From Streptomyces guryensis (GTDB lineage: Bacteria > Actinomycetota > Actinomycetes > Streptomycetales > Streptomycetaceae): a stretch of DNA of 64,000 bases. The translations under genes and the position numbers were made by a program. Below are positions 6,644 through 16,069 of this stretch, one piece after another. The DNA is taken from the NCBI RefSeq assembly GCF_021261325.1, contig NZ_JAJSBI010000030.1, positions 1 to 64,000 of the forward strand, written 5' to 3'. The notes beneath the pieces were generated by a model. That model was not told the DNA's origin, ran no database searches, and saw only the letters and a list, made by a program, of their open reading frames with translations. The first letter of the stretch is position 1. Each line of letters starts with the position of its first letter.

Positions 6644-8932
6644 ATGAACAAGGGGGACAGCGAGTCGACCGGGAGAGCGGTTCCCGTATGGCGCAGGCAA
6701 CTGCGCGGTGCGCGGCAGACCCGTCGGCGGGCCCGGCGGCTGCGCAAGGCGGCACGCGCGGCGATGCCCTGGTGGCGCAGGATGATCCCCACCTGGCGCA
6801 TGGTGCTCAGCAGCCTGCTCACCATGGTCCTGCTCGCCGTCACGGCCTTCTTCGCCCTGTACGTGACCGTCCAGGTCCCCGATCCCAACGCCGCGGCAAC
6901 GAGCCAGAGCAACGTCTACTACTACGCCGACGGCACCGAGATCGGCCGCACGGGCACGGTCAACCGCGAATCGCTGCCGCTCTCGGAGATCTCCGTCGCC
7001 ATGCAGCACGCCGTGGTCGCCGCGGAGGACCGTACGTTCTACTCCAACCAGGGCGTGGACGTCCGCGGCATCCTGCGTGCGGCCTGGAGCACCCTCAGCG
7101 GCAACGGGCTGCAGGGCGGTTCCACCATCACCCAGCAGTACGTGCGGAACTACTACCTCACCCGCCAGCAGACCCTCGACCGCAAGGTCAGGGAGGCCAT
7201 CATCGCGATCAAGGTCAAGGAGACGCAGAGCAAGGACTCCGTCATGGCCGGGTACCTGAACACCAGCTACTTCGGCCGCAACGCCTACGGCATCCGCGCC
7301 GCCGCACAGGCGTACTACGGCATCCGCGCCTCGAAGCTGAACGTCCCTCAGAGCGCCTATCTCGCCACGCTGCTCAAGGCACCCAGCAGTTACGACGTCT
7401 CCACGGCGACCCCGGCCCTCAGGACCGCGGCCGTCGCCCGCTGGAACTACGTCCTGGACGGCATGGTCCACCTGGGCTACCTGGACAGGGACCGGCGCGC
7501 CGGAATGGCCTTCCCGGCGCCCGTGGCGCCCCGGCCCACCCCCGGGGTCGGCGGCCAGGCCGGATACCTCATCGACATCGCCCGCCGGTACCTGGTCGAC
7601 AACGACATCGTCGACGAGGCCACGCTCGGCTCGGGCGGCTGGCAGATCACCACCACCTTCGTGAAGAAGGACCAGCAGGCACTGGTCGCGGCGGTGAAGA
7701 AGGGCCTGCGGAAGCTGCCGGACACCCGTAGGGCCAGGTACATCCGGGTCGGCGCGGCATCCGTGGATCCCTCGACGGGACGGATCGTCGCCGCCTACGG
7801 CGGCCCCGACTACACGGTCCGGCCCTACAACGACGCCGTCCGGCACGACCTCCAGGTCGGTTCCACCTTCAAGCCGTTCGACCTGGCGGCCGCGTTGCAG
7901 AACCACTCCTCCACGCAGGACGGCCGTGCCATCACCCCCCGGACCCGCTACGACGGCACCAGCCGCCGCTGCGTGCAGGGCCTGCCCCCCGGTCTGCACT
8001 ACTGCCCGCCCAACGAGGACGACCGCGACTACGGCCGGATCAGCCTGCGTACGGCGATGATGAAGTCCGTCAACGCCGTGTACGCGCAGGAGGGCGCCGA
8101 CGCCGGTCTGGCCCGTGTCCGCAGGGCCGCCGTCGCGGCCGGACTCCCCGCCGACACGCCCGACATGGGCGCCACACCCGCCCTGACCCTCGGCGTGGCC
8201 ACGCCCAGCCCGCTCGACATGGCCGGGGCGTACGCGACCTTCGACGGCCACGGTCGGCGCGTCGCCCCGTGGGCGGTGCAGCGGCTCACCCGTGACAACA
8301 AGGCGTACGACCTGCCCCGTCACGACGCCACCCGGGCGTTCTCCCGCACCACCGCCGACCAGGTCACCTCGGCACTGAAGAGCGTGGTCAGCCCCGAGGG
8401 CACCGGCTATCTGGCCGCCGCCCTGGGCCGGCCGGCCGCCGGCAAGACCGGCACGACGGACGACAACCTCTCCGCGTGGTTCGTCGGCTACACGCCCGAA
8501 CTGACCACATCGGTCGCCATGTTCGCCGAGAGGCCCACGGACCACACCCGCATCTCGCTCGGCGAGGCCGCCGGTATCAACCGGGTCAACGGCGGCTCCT
8601 ATCCGACCCGGATCTGGACCGCGTACATGACCGCCGCGCTGAACGGCCGACCGGTGGAGGACTTCCGTCTCCAGTTGCCCGCGCAGACCCACAGCCCGCA
8701 AACAGAGGCCAGGCCGCACCCCGCGAACCCGCCGAGCCACACCACGACCCCCATTCACAAACCGACGACGCCCGCCCCTACGACGACTACGCCCACGCCG
8801 CCGCCGAGCACACCCCCTGCGACCACGACTCCCCCGACGCCCACGCCGAGCGGGACCGAACCGCCCACACCCACGGACCCGCCGTCCACCCCGGCACCGA
8901 GCGGGACCAGCACCAGTCCCCCGCCCTCCTGA
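6644..8932 (+). CDS. Class A penicillin-binding protein (bifunctional transglycosylase/transpeptidase)
   Basis: The 762-residue protein has a basic cytoplasmic N-terminus, one membrane anchor (about residues 52-75), a GT51 glycosyltransferase domain with catalytic Glu128 (AAEDRTFY) and GGSTITQQ (about 158-165). A transpeptidase domain follows with the serine nucleophile in STFK (Ser407), SVN (475-477) and KTGTT (601-605). It polymerises and cross-links peptidoglycan outside the membrane. The C-terminal 80 residues are a Pro/Thr-rich low-complexity tail without PASTA repeats, probably spanning the wall. It converges with glpK, leaving only 10 bp between stops. Confidence 0.93.
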   Translation: MNKGDSESTGRAVPVWRRQLRGARQTRRRARRLRKAARAAMPWWRRMIPTWRMVLSSLLTMVLLAVTAFFALYVTVQVPDPNAAATSQSNVYYYADGTEIGRTGTVNRESLPLSEISVAMQHAVVAAEDRTFYSNQGVDVRGILRAAWSTLSGNGLQGGSTITQQYVRNYYLTRQQTLDRKVREAIIAIKVKETQSKDSVMAGYLNTSYFGRNAYGIRAAAQAYYGIRASKLNVPQSAYLATLLKAPSSYDVSTATPALRTAAVARWNYVLDGMVHLGYLDRDRRAGMAFPAPVAPRPTPGVGGQAGYLIDIARRYLVDNDIVDEATLGSGGWQITTTFVKKDQQALVAAVKKGLRKLPDTRRARYIRVGAASVDPSTGRIVAAYGGPDYTVRPYNDAVRHDLQVGSTFKPFDLAAALQNHSSTQDGRAITPRTRYDGTSRRCVQGLPPGLHYCPPNEDDRDYGRISLRTAMMKSVNAVYAQEGADAGLARVRRAAVAAGLPADTPDMGATPALTLGVATPSPLDMAGAYATFDGHGRRVAPWAVQRLTRDNKAYDLPRHDATRAFSRTTADQVTSALKSVVSPEGTGYLAAALGRPAAGKTGTTDDNLSAWFVGYTPELTTSVAMFAERPTDHTRISLGEAAGINRVNGGSYPTRIWTAYMTAALNGRPVEDFRLQLPAQTHSPQTEARPHPANPPSHTTTPIHKPTTPAPTTTTPTPPPSTPPATTTPPTPTPSGTEPPTPTDPPSTPAPSGTSTSPPPS

Positions 8933-8942
8933 CACCGCCGGG

Positions 8943-10457
8943 TCACGGTCGCTTCGGCGGCTGGATCCACCCCAGGGACCGCTCGACGGCCCGCTTCCAG
9001 CTGGCGTACTCCCACTCCCGCCGTTCGGTGTCCATGTCCGGCAGCCACTGGGCGGCCATGTGCCAGTTGCGGCGCAGGACCTGCAGGTCCGGCCAGTAGC
9101 CGACGGCGAGCCCCGCCGCGTAGGCGGCGCCCAGCGACACGGTCTCGTGGACGAGCGGCCGTACGACGGGAACGTCGAGCACGTCGGCCAGGATCTGCAT
9201 GAGCAGGTGGTCGGAGGTCATCCCGCCGTCGACCTTGAGCTGTTTCAGGGCGAGCGTGGAGTCGGCGTTCATCGCATCGACGACCTCGCGGGTCTGCCAG
9301 CCGGTGGCCTCCAGGACGGCTCGGGCCAGGTGCCCCTTGGTGATGTACGAGGTGAGGCCGACGATGACGCCGCGGGCGTCGCTGCGCCAGTGGGGTGCGA
9401 ACAGACCGGAGAACGCGGGGACGATGTAGCAGCCGCCGTTGTCCTCGACGGTGCGCGCCAGGGTCTCGATCTCGGGTGCGCTGTGGATCAGGCCCAGCCG
9501 GTCGCGGAACCACTGGACGAGCGAACCCGTGACGGCCATCGGGCCTTCGAGGGCGTAGACCGTGGGCTGGTCCGCGATCTTGTACGCGACGGTGGTGAGC
9601 AGCCCGTGCTGGGAGCGCACGAGGTCTGTGCCGGTGTTCATCACGAGGAAGCTGCCGGTCCCGTAGGTGCACTTCGCCTCGCCGGGCGAGAAGCAGGTCT
9701 GTCCGAACAGAGCCGCCTGCTGGTCACCCAGGGCGGCCGTGATGGGCACGCCCGGGAGAAGGGCGCGGGCCTCGCCGTAGCGTTCCGCCGAGGAGCGGAT
9801 CTCCGGCAGCATCGAGCGCGGCACGCCGAAGAAGTCCATGAGCGCTTCGTCCCAGGTCAGCGTGCGGATGTCCATGAGCATGGTGCGACTGGCGTTGGTG
9901 GCGTCGGTGATGTGCAGGCCGCCGTCCGTGCCGCCGGTGAGATTCCAGATCAGCCAGCTCTCCACCGTGCCGAACAGCACCTCTCCCTCCCGGGCGCGCT
10001 GCTCCAGCCCGTCGACGTGGTCGAACAGCCAGCGGATGCGGGGCGCGGAGAAGTACGTCGACGGGGGCAGGCAGCAGTGTTCGAGGAAGAACTCGTCGCC
10101 GGGCTGCTCTCTCAGCTCCTCGACGAGCGGGGCGGTGCGGGTGTCCTGCCAGACGATGGCCCTGCCCAGCGGGGCCCCGGTCCGCGGGTCCCAGAGCACA
10201 GTGGTCTCGCGCTGGTTGGCGATCCCCATGGCCGAGATCTGCCCCGAGTCCACGCCGGCGTTCGACAGCGCCTCGGGGACGACGCGCTGGAGATTGCGCC
10301 AGATCTCGACGGCGTCGTGCTCGACCCAGCCCGGCCGCGGGAAGTACTGCTGGTGCTCCCGCTGGGCGACCGACACCAGCCGTCCGCTGTGGTCGAACAG
10401 GATGCATCGCGTGGAGGTGGTGCCCTGGTCGATGGACATCACATACCGCTCAACCAT
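8943..10457 (-). CDS. glpK: Glycerol kinase
   Basis: The 504 residues match GlpK in length and motifs: the ATP/phosphate-1 loop (SIDQGTTSTRCILFD, about 8-22), NQRETT and WQDTR, the GDQQAALFGQ core, GTGSFL and the C-terminal VDGGM adenosine loop. It converts glycerol and ATP to glycerol-3-phosphate in the cytoplasm. It lies 42 bp downstream of an IclR regulator on the same strand, so the two are probably one transcription unit. The usual partners for uptake (glpF) and oxidation (glpD) are not beside it, which suggests a secondary copy. Confidence 0.93.
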   Translation of the reverse strand: MVERYVMSIDQGTTSTRCILFDHSGRLVSVAQREHQQYFPRPGWVEHDAVEIWRNLQRVVPEALSNAGVDSGQISAMGIANQRETTVLWDPRTGAPLGRAIVWQDTRTAPLVEELREQPGDEFFLEHCCLPPSTYFSAPRIRWLFDHVDGLEQRAREGEVLFGTVESWLIWNLTGGTDGGLHITDATNASRTMLMDIRTLTWDEALMDFFGVPRSMLPEIRSSAERYGEARALLPGVPITAALGDQQAALFGQTCFSPGEAKCTYGTGSFLVMNTGTDLVRSQHGLLTTVAYKIADQPTVYALEGPMAVTGSLVQWFRDRLGLIHSAPEIETLARTVEDNGGCYIVPAFSGLFAPHWRSDARGVIVGLTSYITKGHLARAVLEATGWQTREVVDAMNADSTLALKQLKVDGGMTSDHLLMQILADVLDVPVVRPLVHETVSLGAAYAAGLAVGYWPDLQVLRRNWHMAAQWLPDMDTERREWEYASWKRAVERSLGWIQPPKRP

Positions 10458-10499
10458 GATCGGCCCTGCCTTCCGATGTGTCGCGGAGGTGCTGGGGGC

Positions 10500-11267
10500 C
10501 TACCAGCGGGCCGCGCCCAGGTCTCTGGAGATCGCGCGTGCTGCCTCCCGGAGCACGGTGATCAGGGCCGGTTGAGGCCGGCCTTTGGCGTCGCAGATCC
10601 GCTCGACGGCGCCGGACACGCCGATCGCGCCCACCACGAGACCGCCCTGTCCTCGGATCGGCGCGGCGACGCCGGCTTCGCCCATGCTCATCTCCTGCAC
10701 CTCGGCGCCCCAGCCGAGTTCCCGTATCTCGGCCAGTGCCCGGTTGAGCTCCTCCGGGTGGACCAGAGTGTGCCGGGTGTACGAGTCCGGTGCGGCCTCC
10801 AGCATCGCGTCGAGAGGCGTGGCCCCGAAGGCCAGCAGGACCTTGCCCAGTGAGGAGGCGTGCAAGGGCAGCAGTGCGCCGACGTCCAGGGTCTGGAGGG
10901 TGTCGTCCGGCCGGAAGACATGGTGGATGACGAGCACCCGGCCCTCCAGGGGCGTGCCCAGGCGTACGGCCTCGCCGCTGCGGGCGGCCAGCGCGTCGGC
11001 CCAGTTGATGGAGCGCGACCGCAGTTCGTTGACGTCGAGATAACTGGTGCCGAGGTGCAGCAGAGCCGCCCCGAGCTGGTACTTTCCGGTCGCCGGGTCC
11101 TGCTCCACGAAGTCCACATGTTGCAGGGTCCGCAGGATTCCGTGGGCGGTGCCCTTGGCCAGCCCCAGCGAGGACGCCACCTCGCCCAGCCCCATTCGAC
11201 GGGGTCCGCCGGCGAGCAGACGCAGGATCGCCGCCGCCCGTTCTATGGACTGGACTGGGCCGGCCAT
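10500..11267 (-). CDS. IclR-family transcriptional regulator (GylR-like)
   Basis: The 255-residue protein has an N-terminal winged helix (SIERAAAILRLL through LGLAKGTAHGILRTLQ) and the IclR effector domain with LPLHASSLGKVLLAF and the late MGEAGVAAPI/GAIGVSG segments. The ATG at 11267 gives the standard MAGPVQSIERAA start. Like GylR in front of glycerol genes in Streptomyces coelicolor, it precedes a glycerol kinase and probably represses it. A short TCGGT-7-ACCGA inverted repeat at 11310-11326 in the divergent upstream gap is a weak operator candidate. Confidence 0.87.
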   Translation of the reverse strand: MAGPVQSIERAAAILRLLAGGPRRMGLGEVASSLGLAKGTAHGILRTLQHVDFVEQDPATGKYQLGAALLHLGTSYLDVNELRSRSINWADALAARSGEAVRLGTPLEGRVLVIHHVFRPDDTLQTLDVGALLPLHASSLGKVLLAFGATPLDAMLEAAPDSYTRHTLVHPEELNRALAEIRELGWGAEVQEMSMGEAGVAAPIRGQGGLVVGAIGVSGAVERICDAKGRPQPALITVLREAARAISRDLGAARW

Positions 11268-11416
11268 GAAGCGATGGTAGTCCGAGTTTTCCCGATTTGG
11301 GGCTGTCGTTCGGTAATGCCGACCGATGTTCATTGACCAGCCCCTATTTCCCTCCTTAGCGTGCCATCACCAGCACGCCCGGCCTGCGGCCCCCAGCATT
11401 TCCCCGAGGAGGACAC

Positions 11417-11851
11417 ATGACAGCAGCGCAGCTCGACGCCGCGCCTCGCGGGGAAGCCGAACACGTCTTCCCACTGCCGCACGCCCCGGGGGCCGTCTCG
11501 GCCGTACGCCGACACATCCGCACGATCCTCACCGACTGGAACCTGGCCGCGGACATCACTGAGGACGTACTGCTGGTGGCCTCGGAACTGCTCACCAACG
11601 CCATCGTCCACGCCCTGCCCCCGGCGACGCTGAGCCTCTCGCGAAGCGAGGTGGACAGGTGCGGTGCCGTCCGCGTCGAGGTGACCGACAGGGGTCCGGT
11701 GGCGCCGGCGGGGCTGTCGGCCTCCGCCCTGGATCCGGACGAGCACGGCCGGGGCCTCGCCATCGTCACCGCCCTGGCGACCCGCTGCGGCGTCCTGGTG
11801 CAGCCGGGCGGGACCAGCCGGTGGGCGGAGCTGCAGGTCGACCGGAGCTGA
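11417..11851 (+). CDS. Anti-sigma-factor-type serine kinase / ATP-binding protein (RsbW/SpoIIAB family)
   Basis: The 144-residue single-domain HATPase has the N box (ELLTNAIVHA, about 56-65), G1 box (EVTDRGP) and G2 box (HGRGLAIV). Such small Streptomyces proteins bind or phosphorylate anti-sigma antagonists and gate stress sigma factors. GAGGAGGAC lies a few bases before the ATG, giving a very strong ribosome site. No sigma factor or antagonist is adjacent. It is transcribed divergently from the IclR gene. Specific partners are unknown. Confidence 0.85.
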   Translation: MTAAQLDAAPRGEAEHVFPLPHAPGAVSAVRRHIRTILTDWNLAADITEDVLLVASELLTNAIVHALPPATLSLSRSEVDRCGAVRVEVTDRGPVAPAGLSASALDPDEHGRGLAIVTALATRCGVLVQPGGTSRWAELQVDRS

Positions 11852-12029
11852 TCCCCCGCAAAGACCCGGCACCGCGCTGACCGATCACCGCGACCCGCCG
11901 GCCCGGCCCACTCCGCCGACTGGTCAGGGGCCGGGGGTCACGGCCCGGGTGAAGGTGCATCCCACCTGCCCGGCCAGTTCGCCACCCGAGCCGAGCAGGG
12001 ACAGCGCTGGGAACCGGCGGACAGGCCGC

Positions 12030-13277
12030 TTACGCCGAACCCGCGTCGTCGGCGGTGGCGGGGAGGTCGGCATCGGTGCCACGCGCTGCGCCGGGGCCTC
12101 CGGTGCGGGATCGGCTCTCCACCGCCGGGGCCAGGAAGGCGGCACAGGCGACGCAGGCGAGGACGACGGCCATGGCGGGGCGCAGGCCGATATGGCCGCC
12201 GAGGAATCCGAGGCCGGGCGGTCCGACGAGGAAGGCTACGTAGCCGATGACGGCGACCAGACCTACCCGGGCTGTCTGGTCCGGGCCGGACTCCCCGGCG
12301 GCCGAGAGCGCGAGGGGGAAGCCGAGGGAGGCGCCCAGTCCCCACAGCAGCACGGCGGCACCGGCCAGGGCTGCGCTGTCAGAGACGATCACGAGGAGCA
12401 GGCCGAGTGCCCCGGACAGGGCGCTGGCGCGTACGACGATGGTGCGGCCGAAGCGGTCCAGAAAGTACGTGCCGGCGAAGCGGCCCAGCGTCATCGCGGC
12501 GGCGAATCCGGCGTAGACGAGGGAGCCCGCTGTGGCGTCCATGCCGTGCCCGTCGACCATGAGCAGCGGCAGCCAGTCGTTGGCCGAGCCCTCGGCCAAC
12601 GCCATGGCCAGCACGATCGCGCCGATGAGGAGGAGCCGCCGGTCCTTCCAGACCGCAGGGTGCCGCCGGCCGCCGTCGGCCGCCCGCGATTCCTCGGTGG
12701 CGATCCGGCCGGTGCCCTCCGGGATGGAACGGGCCGCGTAGAGCAGGATCCCGGTGGCCGACAAGGCGACCGCCGGGAGATGCCAGTGGACCGGTATCCG
12801 GGCCGCCGTCGCCGCCATGCCCACGCCGGCTCCCAGTACCGTCCCCAGGCTGAAGCAGCCGTGCAGGCTGGGCAGGGTGGTTCGTCCGCTGAGCCGCTCC
12901 ACGTCCGTGCCGTCGACGTTCACCGCCACATCACCGACCCCGAGACCGGCGCCGAAAGCGCACAGGCCCGCGGCCACCACCGGTGCCGATGCAGCGAGCG
13001 CGCCGACGCTGATCACAGCCATCCCCGCAATGAGCAGCCACGTCCCCCAGACGATGACGGGCCGCGTCCCGAACCTGGACACCAGCCGTCCCGAACAGGA
13101 GATCCCTGCCATCGAGCCGAGTGACAGCCCGAACAGCACCAGTCCCATCTGCGTGGTGGACAGTTCCAGCCGGTCGCGGATGGCGGGCGTGCGTGTCACC
13201 CACGACGACATCGCGATCCCGGCCAGCAGGAAGAGCAGGAACAGCGCCTGACGGCGCCGACGCACGGCCTGGTCCAT
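12030..13277 (-). CDS. MFS transporter, 12-TM
   Basis: The 415-residue protein shows about twelve hydrophobic helices, the A-like loop GRLVSRFGTRPVI between helices 2 and 3 and the repeat GRFAGTYFLDRFGR between 8 and 9. The half-repeats and the substrate-free WVTRTPAIRDRL start resemble YbjJ/FsrR-type drug or metabolite exporters. The ATG at 13277 puts helix 1 right after a basic MDQAVRRRR leader; longer versions overlap the divergent pentapeptide gene. It stands alone; the substrate is unknown. Confidence 0.85.
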   Translation of the reverse strand: MDQAVRRRRQALFLLFLLAGIAMSSWVTRTPAIRDRLELSTTQMGLVLFGLSLGSMAGISCSGRLVSRFGTRPVIVWGTWLLIAGMAVISVGALAASAPVVAAGLCAFGAGLGVGDVAVNVDGTDVERLSGRTTLPSLHGCFSLGTVLGAGVGMAATAARIPVHWHLPAVALSATGILLYAARSIPEGTGRIATEESRAADGGRRHPAVWKDRRLLLIGAIVLAMALAEGSANDWLPLLMVDGHGMDATAGSLVYAGFAAAMTLGRFAGTYFLDRFGRTIVVRASALSGALGLLLVIVSDSAALAGAAVLLWGLGASLGFPLALSAAGESGPDQTARVGLVAVIGYVAFLVGPPGLGFLGGHIGLRPAMAVVLACVACAAFLAPAVESRSRTGGPGAARGTDADLPATADDAGSA

Positions 13278-13458
13278 GAGAATGCTTCTCCGAGCGAGTG
13301 GGGCGGCTGCTGCCGGGCATCGGCACTCCGCCCGGCTCGGACAATGTACGTGCCTGTTCACCATGGCCAGAGAGCGCTTGCAGTCACCTGCCGCAGGATC
13401 GGCTCCCTCACGTATAGAAGGTTCGCCGGATTCCGCCCTGTTCTGGGATCCTCTGGCT

Positions 13459-14625
13459 ATGGGGGGATCTTTTCGTGACCGGTGGCGCCTGGCTCGTGCC
13501 GTCGCTGTGGTGCTGGCCGCACTGGCCGTGATCGTGTTACTGGGCGTCGTGCTCCTGGTTCTTCCGGGGCTGATGGTCGACCACGACCTGGCAGGTGGCC
13601 GTCTTGCTGCAGCGGACCGGTTGAACGCGGTGAACAACGTGCGTGCCACGCTTCTGCAGACGGTCGGCGGTGCGGTCGTCCTCTTCGGTGCCTATGCCAC
13701 ATGGCGGCAACTGCGCGTCAGCCAGGACGGGCTGAACGCAACCCGAGAGGGGAACATCACCGATCGCTTCAGCCGCGCCGTGGACCAGCTCGGCAGTGAC
13801 AAGCTGGACGTGCGGATCGGAGGCGTCTACGCACTGTGGCGGATCGCGGATCATTCCGACCGCGACCGCGAGGCGGTCGTCTCCATCATGGCGGCGTATC
13901 TGCGGACACACCTTCCCTGGCCGCCGCAGGAATCCGCAGTTCCGGCGGCGGACGTGTCCGTCAACTCGGTGCCCCCGCTTGAGACCCGCGCCGCGGACGC
14001 CCAGACGGCGCTGACCTGCCTCGGGGTCCTGTACCAGGAACGCCGTCCGGAGTGGCTCAACGTCAGTCTGACCGACCTGCGCCGAGCCGACTGTGACGGA
14101 TTGTGGCTGCGCGGGGTCAACTTCGACGGCGCATGCCTGGAAGCGGCGAGCGTCTATCAGGTCAATCTGAGCGAGGCGTCACTGATCGCCGCCAACCTGC
14201 GGCATGCCGAACTCGGCACTTCCGTTCTCCGCCGGGCGCGCTGTCTGCGAGCCGATCTGCGCGGCGCGCGCCTGGTCAAAGCCGACTTGAGGTCGGCGGA
14301 CTTCTCCGGTGCGGACCTGCGGGAGGCGAACCTGCGCAAAGTCCGTGCCCAGGCTGCCGTGTTCGTCGGCGCGGACCTGCGGTTGGCCGACCTTCGGGGT
14401 TGCGACCTCACCGACACCGACCTGCGAGAGGCGAGGCTGGAGGGCGCGCTGACGAGCGACCTCACGATCTGGCCGACCGGCTTCGACGCTCGAACGGCCG
14501 GCGTCGTTGTCACGGCGGACCCTGGCATCGAACCGGACAACCTTCTTCCGGCTGCCGCGCTCACGAGGCGAGTCCCGCTGCTGCAATCGCAGCCGACGCA
14601 TGGTTCGTCAGCGTCGGCGAATTGA
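13459..14625 (+). CDS. Membrane-anchored pentapeptide-repeat protein
   Basis: The 388-residue protein begins with two membrane segments (about residues 12-40 and 60-82), then a helical linker (VRIGGVYALWRIADHSDRDR). From about residue 205 it has a run of A(D/N)LxX pentapeptides (for example AANLRHAEL, GADLREANL, GADLRLADLRG) that should form a right-handed quadrilateral beta-helix in the cytoplasm. This architecture is common in Streptomyces and of unknown role. The ATG at 13459 gives the standard start just before helix 1; earlier starts run into the MFS promoter. Confidence 0.85.
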   Translation: MGGSFRDRWRLARAVAVVLAALAVIVLLGVVLLVLPGLMVDHDLAGGRLAAADRLNAVNNVRATLLQTVGGAVVLFGAYATWRQLRVSQDGLNATREGNITDRFSRAVDQLGSDKLDVRIGGVYALWRIADHSDRDREAVVSIMAAYLRTHLPWPPQESAVPAADVSVNSVPPLETRAADAQTALTCLGVLYQERRPEWLNVSLTDLRRADCDGLWLRGVNFDGACLEAASVYQVNLSEASLIAANLRHAELGTSVLRRARCLRADLRGARLVKADLRSADFSGADLREANLRKVRAQAAVFVGADLRLADLRGCDLTDTDLREARLEGALTSDLTIWPTGFDARTAGVVVTADPGIEPDNLLPAAALTRRVPLLQSQPTHGSSASAN

Positions 14626-14639
14626 GCAATGGGACAGCG

Positions 14640-14815
14640 TAGTCGATGGGCCGTCCGCCCAGGCGGATGCGCGCTTCTCGCTGCGAATGCGGGCGCGTTC
14701 CCTGCGCCGGGCGGCGAGCACGTCGGAGTGACGGCGTTGGCGTCGCGCCGGCGCAGGTAGCGGTGCAGGGCTTGGGTCTGCGCGGGACGGCTCAGGTGGC
14801 TTGAGTTACCGGGAC
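14640..14815 (-). pseudogene. Probable transposase C-terminal relic
   Basis: The minus strand spells, across two or three frames, a basic tail (TQALHRYLRRRDANA, then SDVLAARRRERARIRSEK, then LGGRPIDYA). It resembles the C-terminus of IS630-type transposases as I remember them. Frame changes inside 180 bases and no upstream body mean it is dead. The rest of 14816-14996 shows no feature. Confidence 0.3.
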
Positions 14816-14996
14816 ACGGTTTCCGCCGGGTGCGCACGCGGACAGGCTCGGCCCCCACACCCCCAACCGTCGGACGGACGTCACCGCTCGTCCAGCCGCC
14901 ACAACAGCCAACCCGGCGAACCTTCCCATGCCGAGCACTACGGCGAGGCATGGAGCAGCATGCGTCTCCCGGCAGCGCCGGCACCTGGTGCCGGCG

Positions 14997-15782
14997 TCAC
15001 TCGGGCTGCGCCCACTCCCGGATGAGCTGCTCGGTGTGTTCGGGGTGCTCCTCGTGGAGGTAGTGCCCGACGCCCGGCCAGTGGTCCACGCGCGAGCCGG
15101 GCACGTGGAGGGTCGTCCGTTCCCAGTGCGCGGCCTCGGCCGACGTCCATACGGTCAGGGCCGGCTGGGTGCGCTGCCGCAGGTACGCCTCGCTGGACGG
15201 GCGGACGCCGACCGCGTCCGGAGCGGTGTACATGCCCGCGTACGCCTGGGCGATGACATGGTCCGGGGTGCCGAGCAGGGTGCGGACGTGGGCGGTGCGC
15301 AGCCCGGCGGGTGCCCGGTCGGAGAAGGCTCCGGCGACGAACTCCGCCGCCGCGCGGGCCCCGTGCTCCAGGTACTCGGCCATGCGCCCCGGAATCCCGT
15401 CCACTTCGGCACCGTGGGCACCGTGGGCCGGGTCGAGTGCGACGACCGACCGGACGAGCGCCGGGTGCCGGACCGCGAGCAGGTTGACCACCTGCCCGCC
15501 CATGGAGTGACCGACCGCCACCACCGGACGGCAGCCCAGCACCTCGACCAGCGCCGCCAGATCGTCCGCCATCTCCAGCGGCGTGTTGCCCGTCCCCGGC
15601 ACCTCGGACCGTCCGTGACCGCGCAGGTCGGGCACGACCACCCGGAACCGGTCGGTCAGGGCCTCGGCGTGCGCCGACCATTGCCGGCCGTCGCCACCCC
15701 AGCCGTGCACCAGGAGCAGGGCTGGGGCCGTAGTGGATCCCAGGCTGGTGCAGAACAGGCGGATGCGTCCGAGGTCGATCAT
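14997..15782 (-). CDS. Alpha/beta-fold hydrolase
   Basis: The 261 residues form a classic single-domain alpha/beta hydrolase: oxyanion loop LLVHGWGGDGR (about 23-33), nucleophile elbow GHSMGG (Ser94), an acid in the later strand region and the catalytic His in GVGHYLHEEHPE near residue 240. It is probably a cytoplasmic esterase or C-C hydrolase of small substrates. Its ATG overlaps the stop of an upstream Tat-leader reading frame (ATGA), so translation may be coupled. Confidence 0.87.
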   Translation of the reverse strand: MIDLGRIRLFCTSLGSTTAPALLLVHGWGGDGRQWSAHAEALTDRFRVVVPDLRGHGRSEVPGTGNTPLEMADDLAALVEVLGCRPVVAVGHSMGGQVVNLLAVRHPALVRSVVALDPAHGAHGAEVDGIPGRMAEYLEHGARAAAEFVAGAFSDRAPAGLRTAHVRTLLGTPDHVIAQAYAGMYTAPDAVGVRPSSEAYLRQRTQPALTVWTSAEAAHWERTTLHVPGSRVDHWPGVGHYLHEEHPEHTEQLIREWAQPE

Positions 15783-15967
15783 GCCCGGCCTTCCCGGTAG
15801 GCGGAGTACGCGAAGTACGGTCGGCCCGGCTGTGCAGGGCGCCGGGGTGGGTCAGGGCGGTCAGGCCCGAGGTGACGGCGGCGGACCGAACCGGCTCCGG
15901 CTCCGGTCAGGCCGGCGCCCACGGTGGTGATCCGGAGGAAGCCGCGACGCGAGTGCGGCTCGTTCAT
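15779..15967 (-). CDS. Small reading frame with a Tat-type leader, possibly a truncated secreted protein
   Basis: The 62 residues start with a twin-arginine signature (SRRGFLRITTVGAGLTGAGAG) followed by a short non-conserved tail, then a stop that overlaps the hydrolase start by four bases. It looks like the first tens of residues of a Tat-exported protein whose body was lost when the hydrolase gene was joined. Alternatively it is a leader fusing secretion to the hydrolase by frameshift. Evidence for expression is only the overlap. Confidence 0.35.
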   Translation of the reverse strand: MNEPHSRRGFLRITTVGAGLTGAGAGSVRRRHLGPDRPDPPRRPAQPGRPYFAYSAYREGRA

Positions 15968-16020
15968 GGGGCGTCCTTGTCACTCGTCGTCGGGCGTGGA
16001 GGAGTCCTTCGCGGAGGGTG

Positions 16021-16061
16021 CGGGCCGGTGCGGTCCCCCGGGTTCCCGCCGCACCGGCCCG
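16021..16061. terminator. Hairpin after the Tat-exported glycan protein gene
   Basis: A perfect 13-bp stem (cgggccggtgcgg with its complement) and a 15-base loop sit 9 bases past the stop of the 975-residue gene and before the hydrolase unit. This is a likely factor-independent terminator of the sugar operon. Confidence 0.6.
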
Positions 16062-16069
16062 GTCGTGGG

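Noticed and set aside
8700..8932. A separate proline-rich surface protein
   Set aside because: It is the in-frame C-terminal tail of the penicillin-binding protein with no break.
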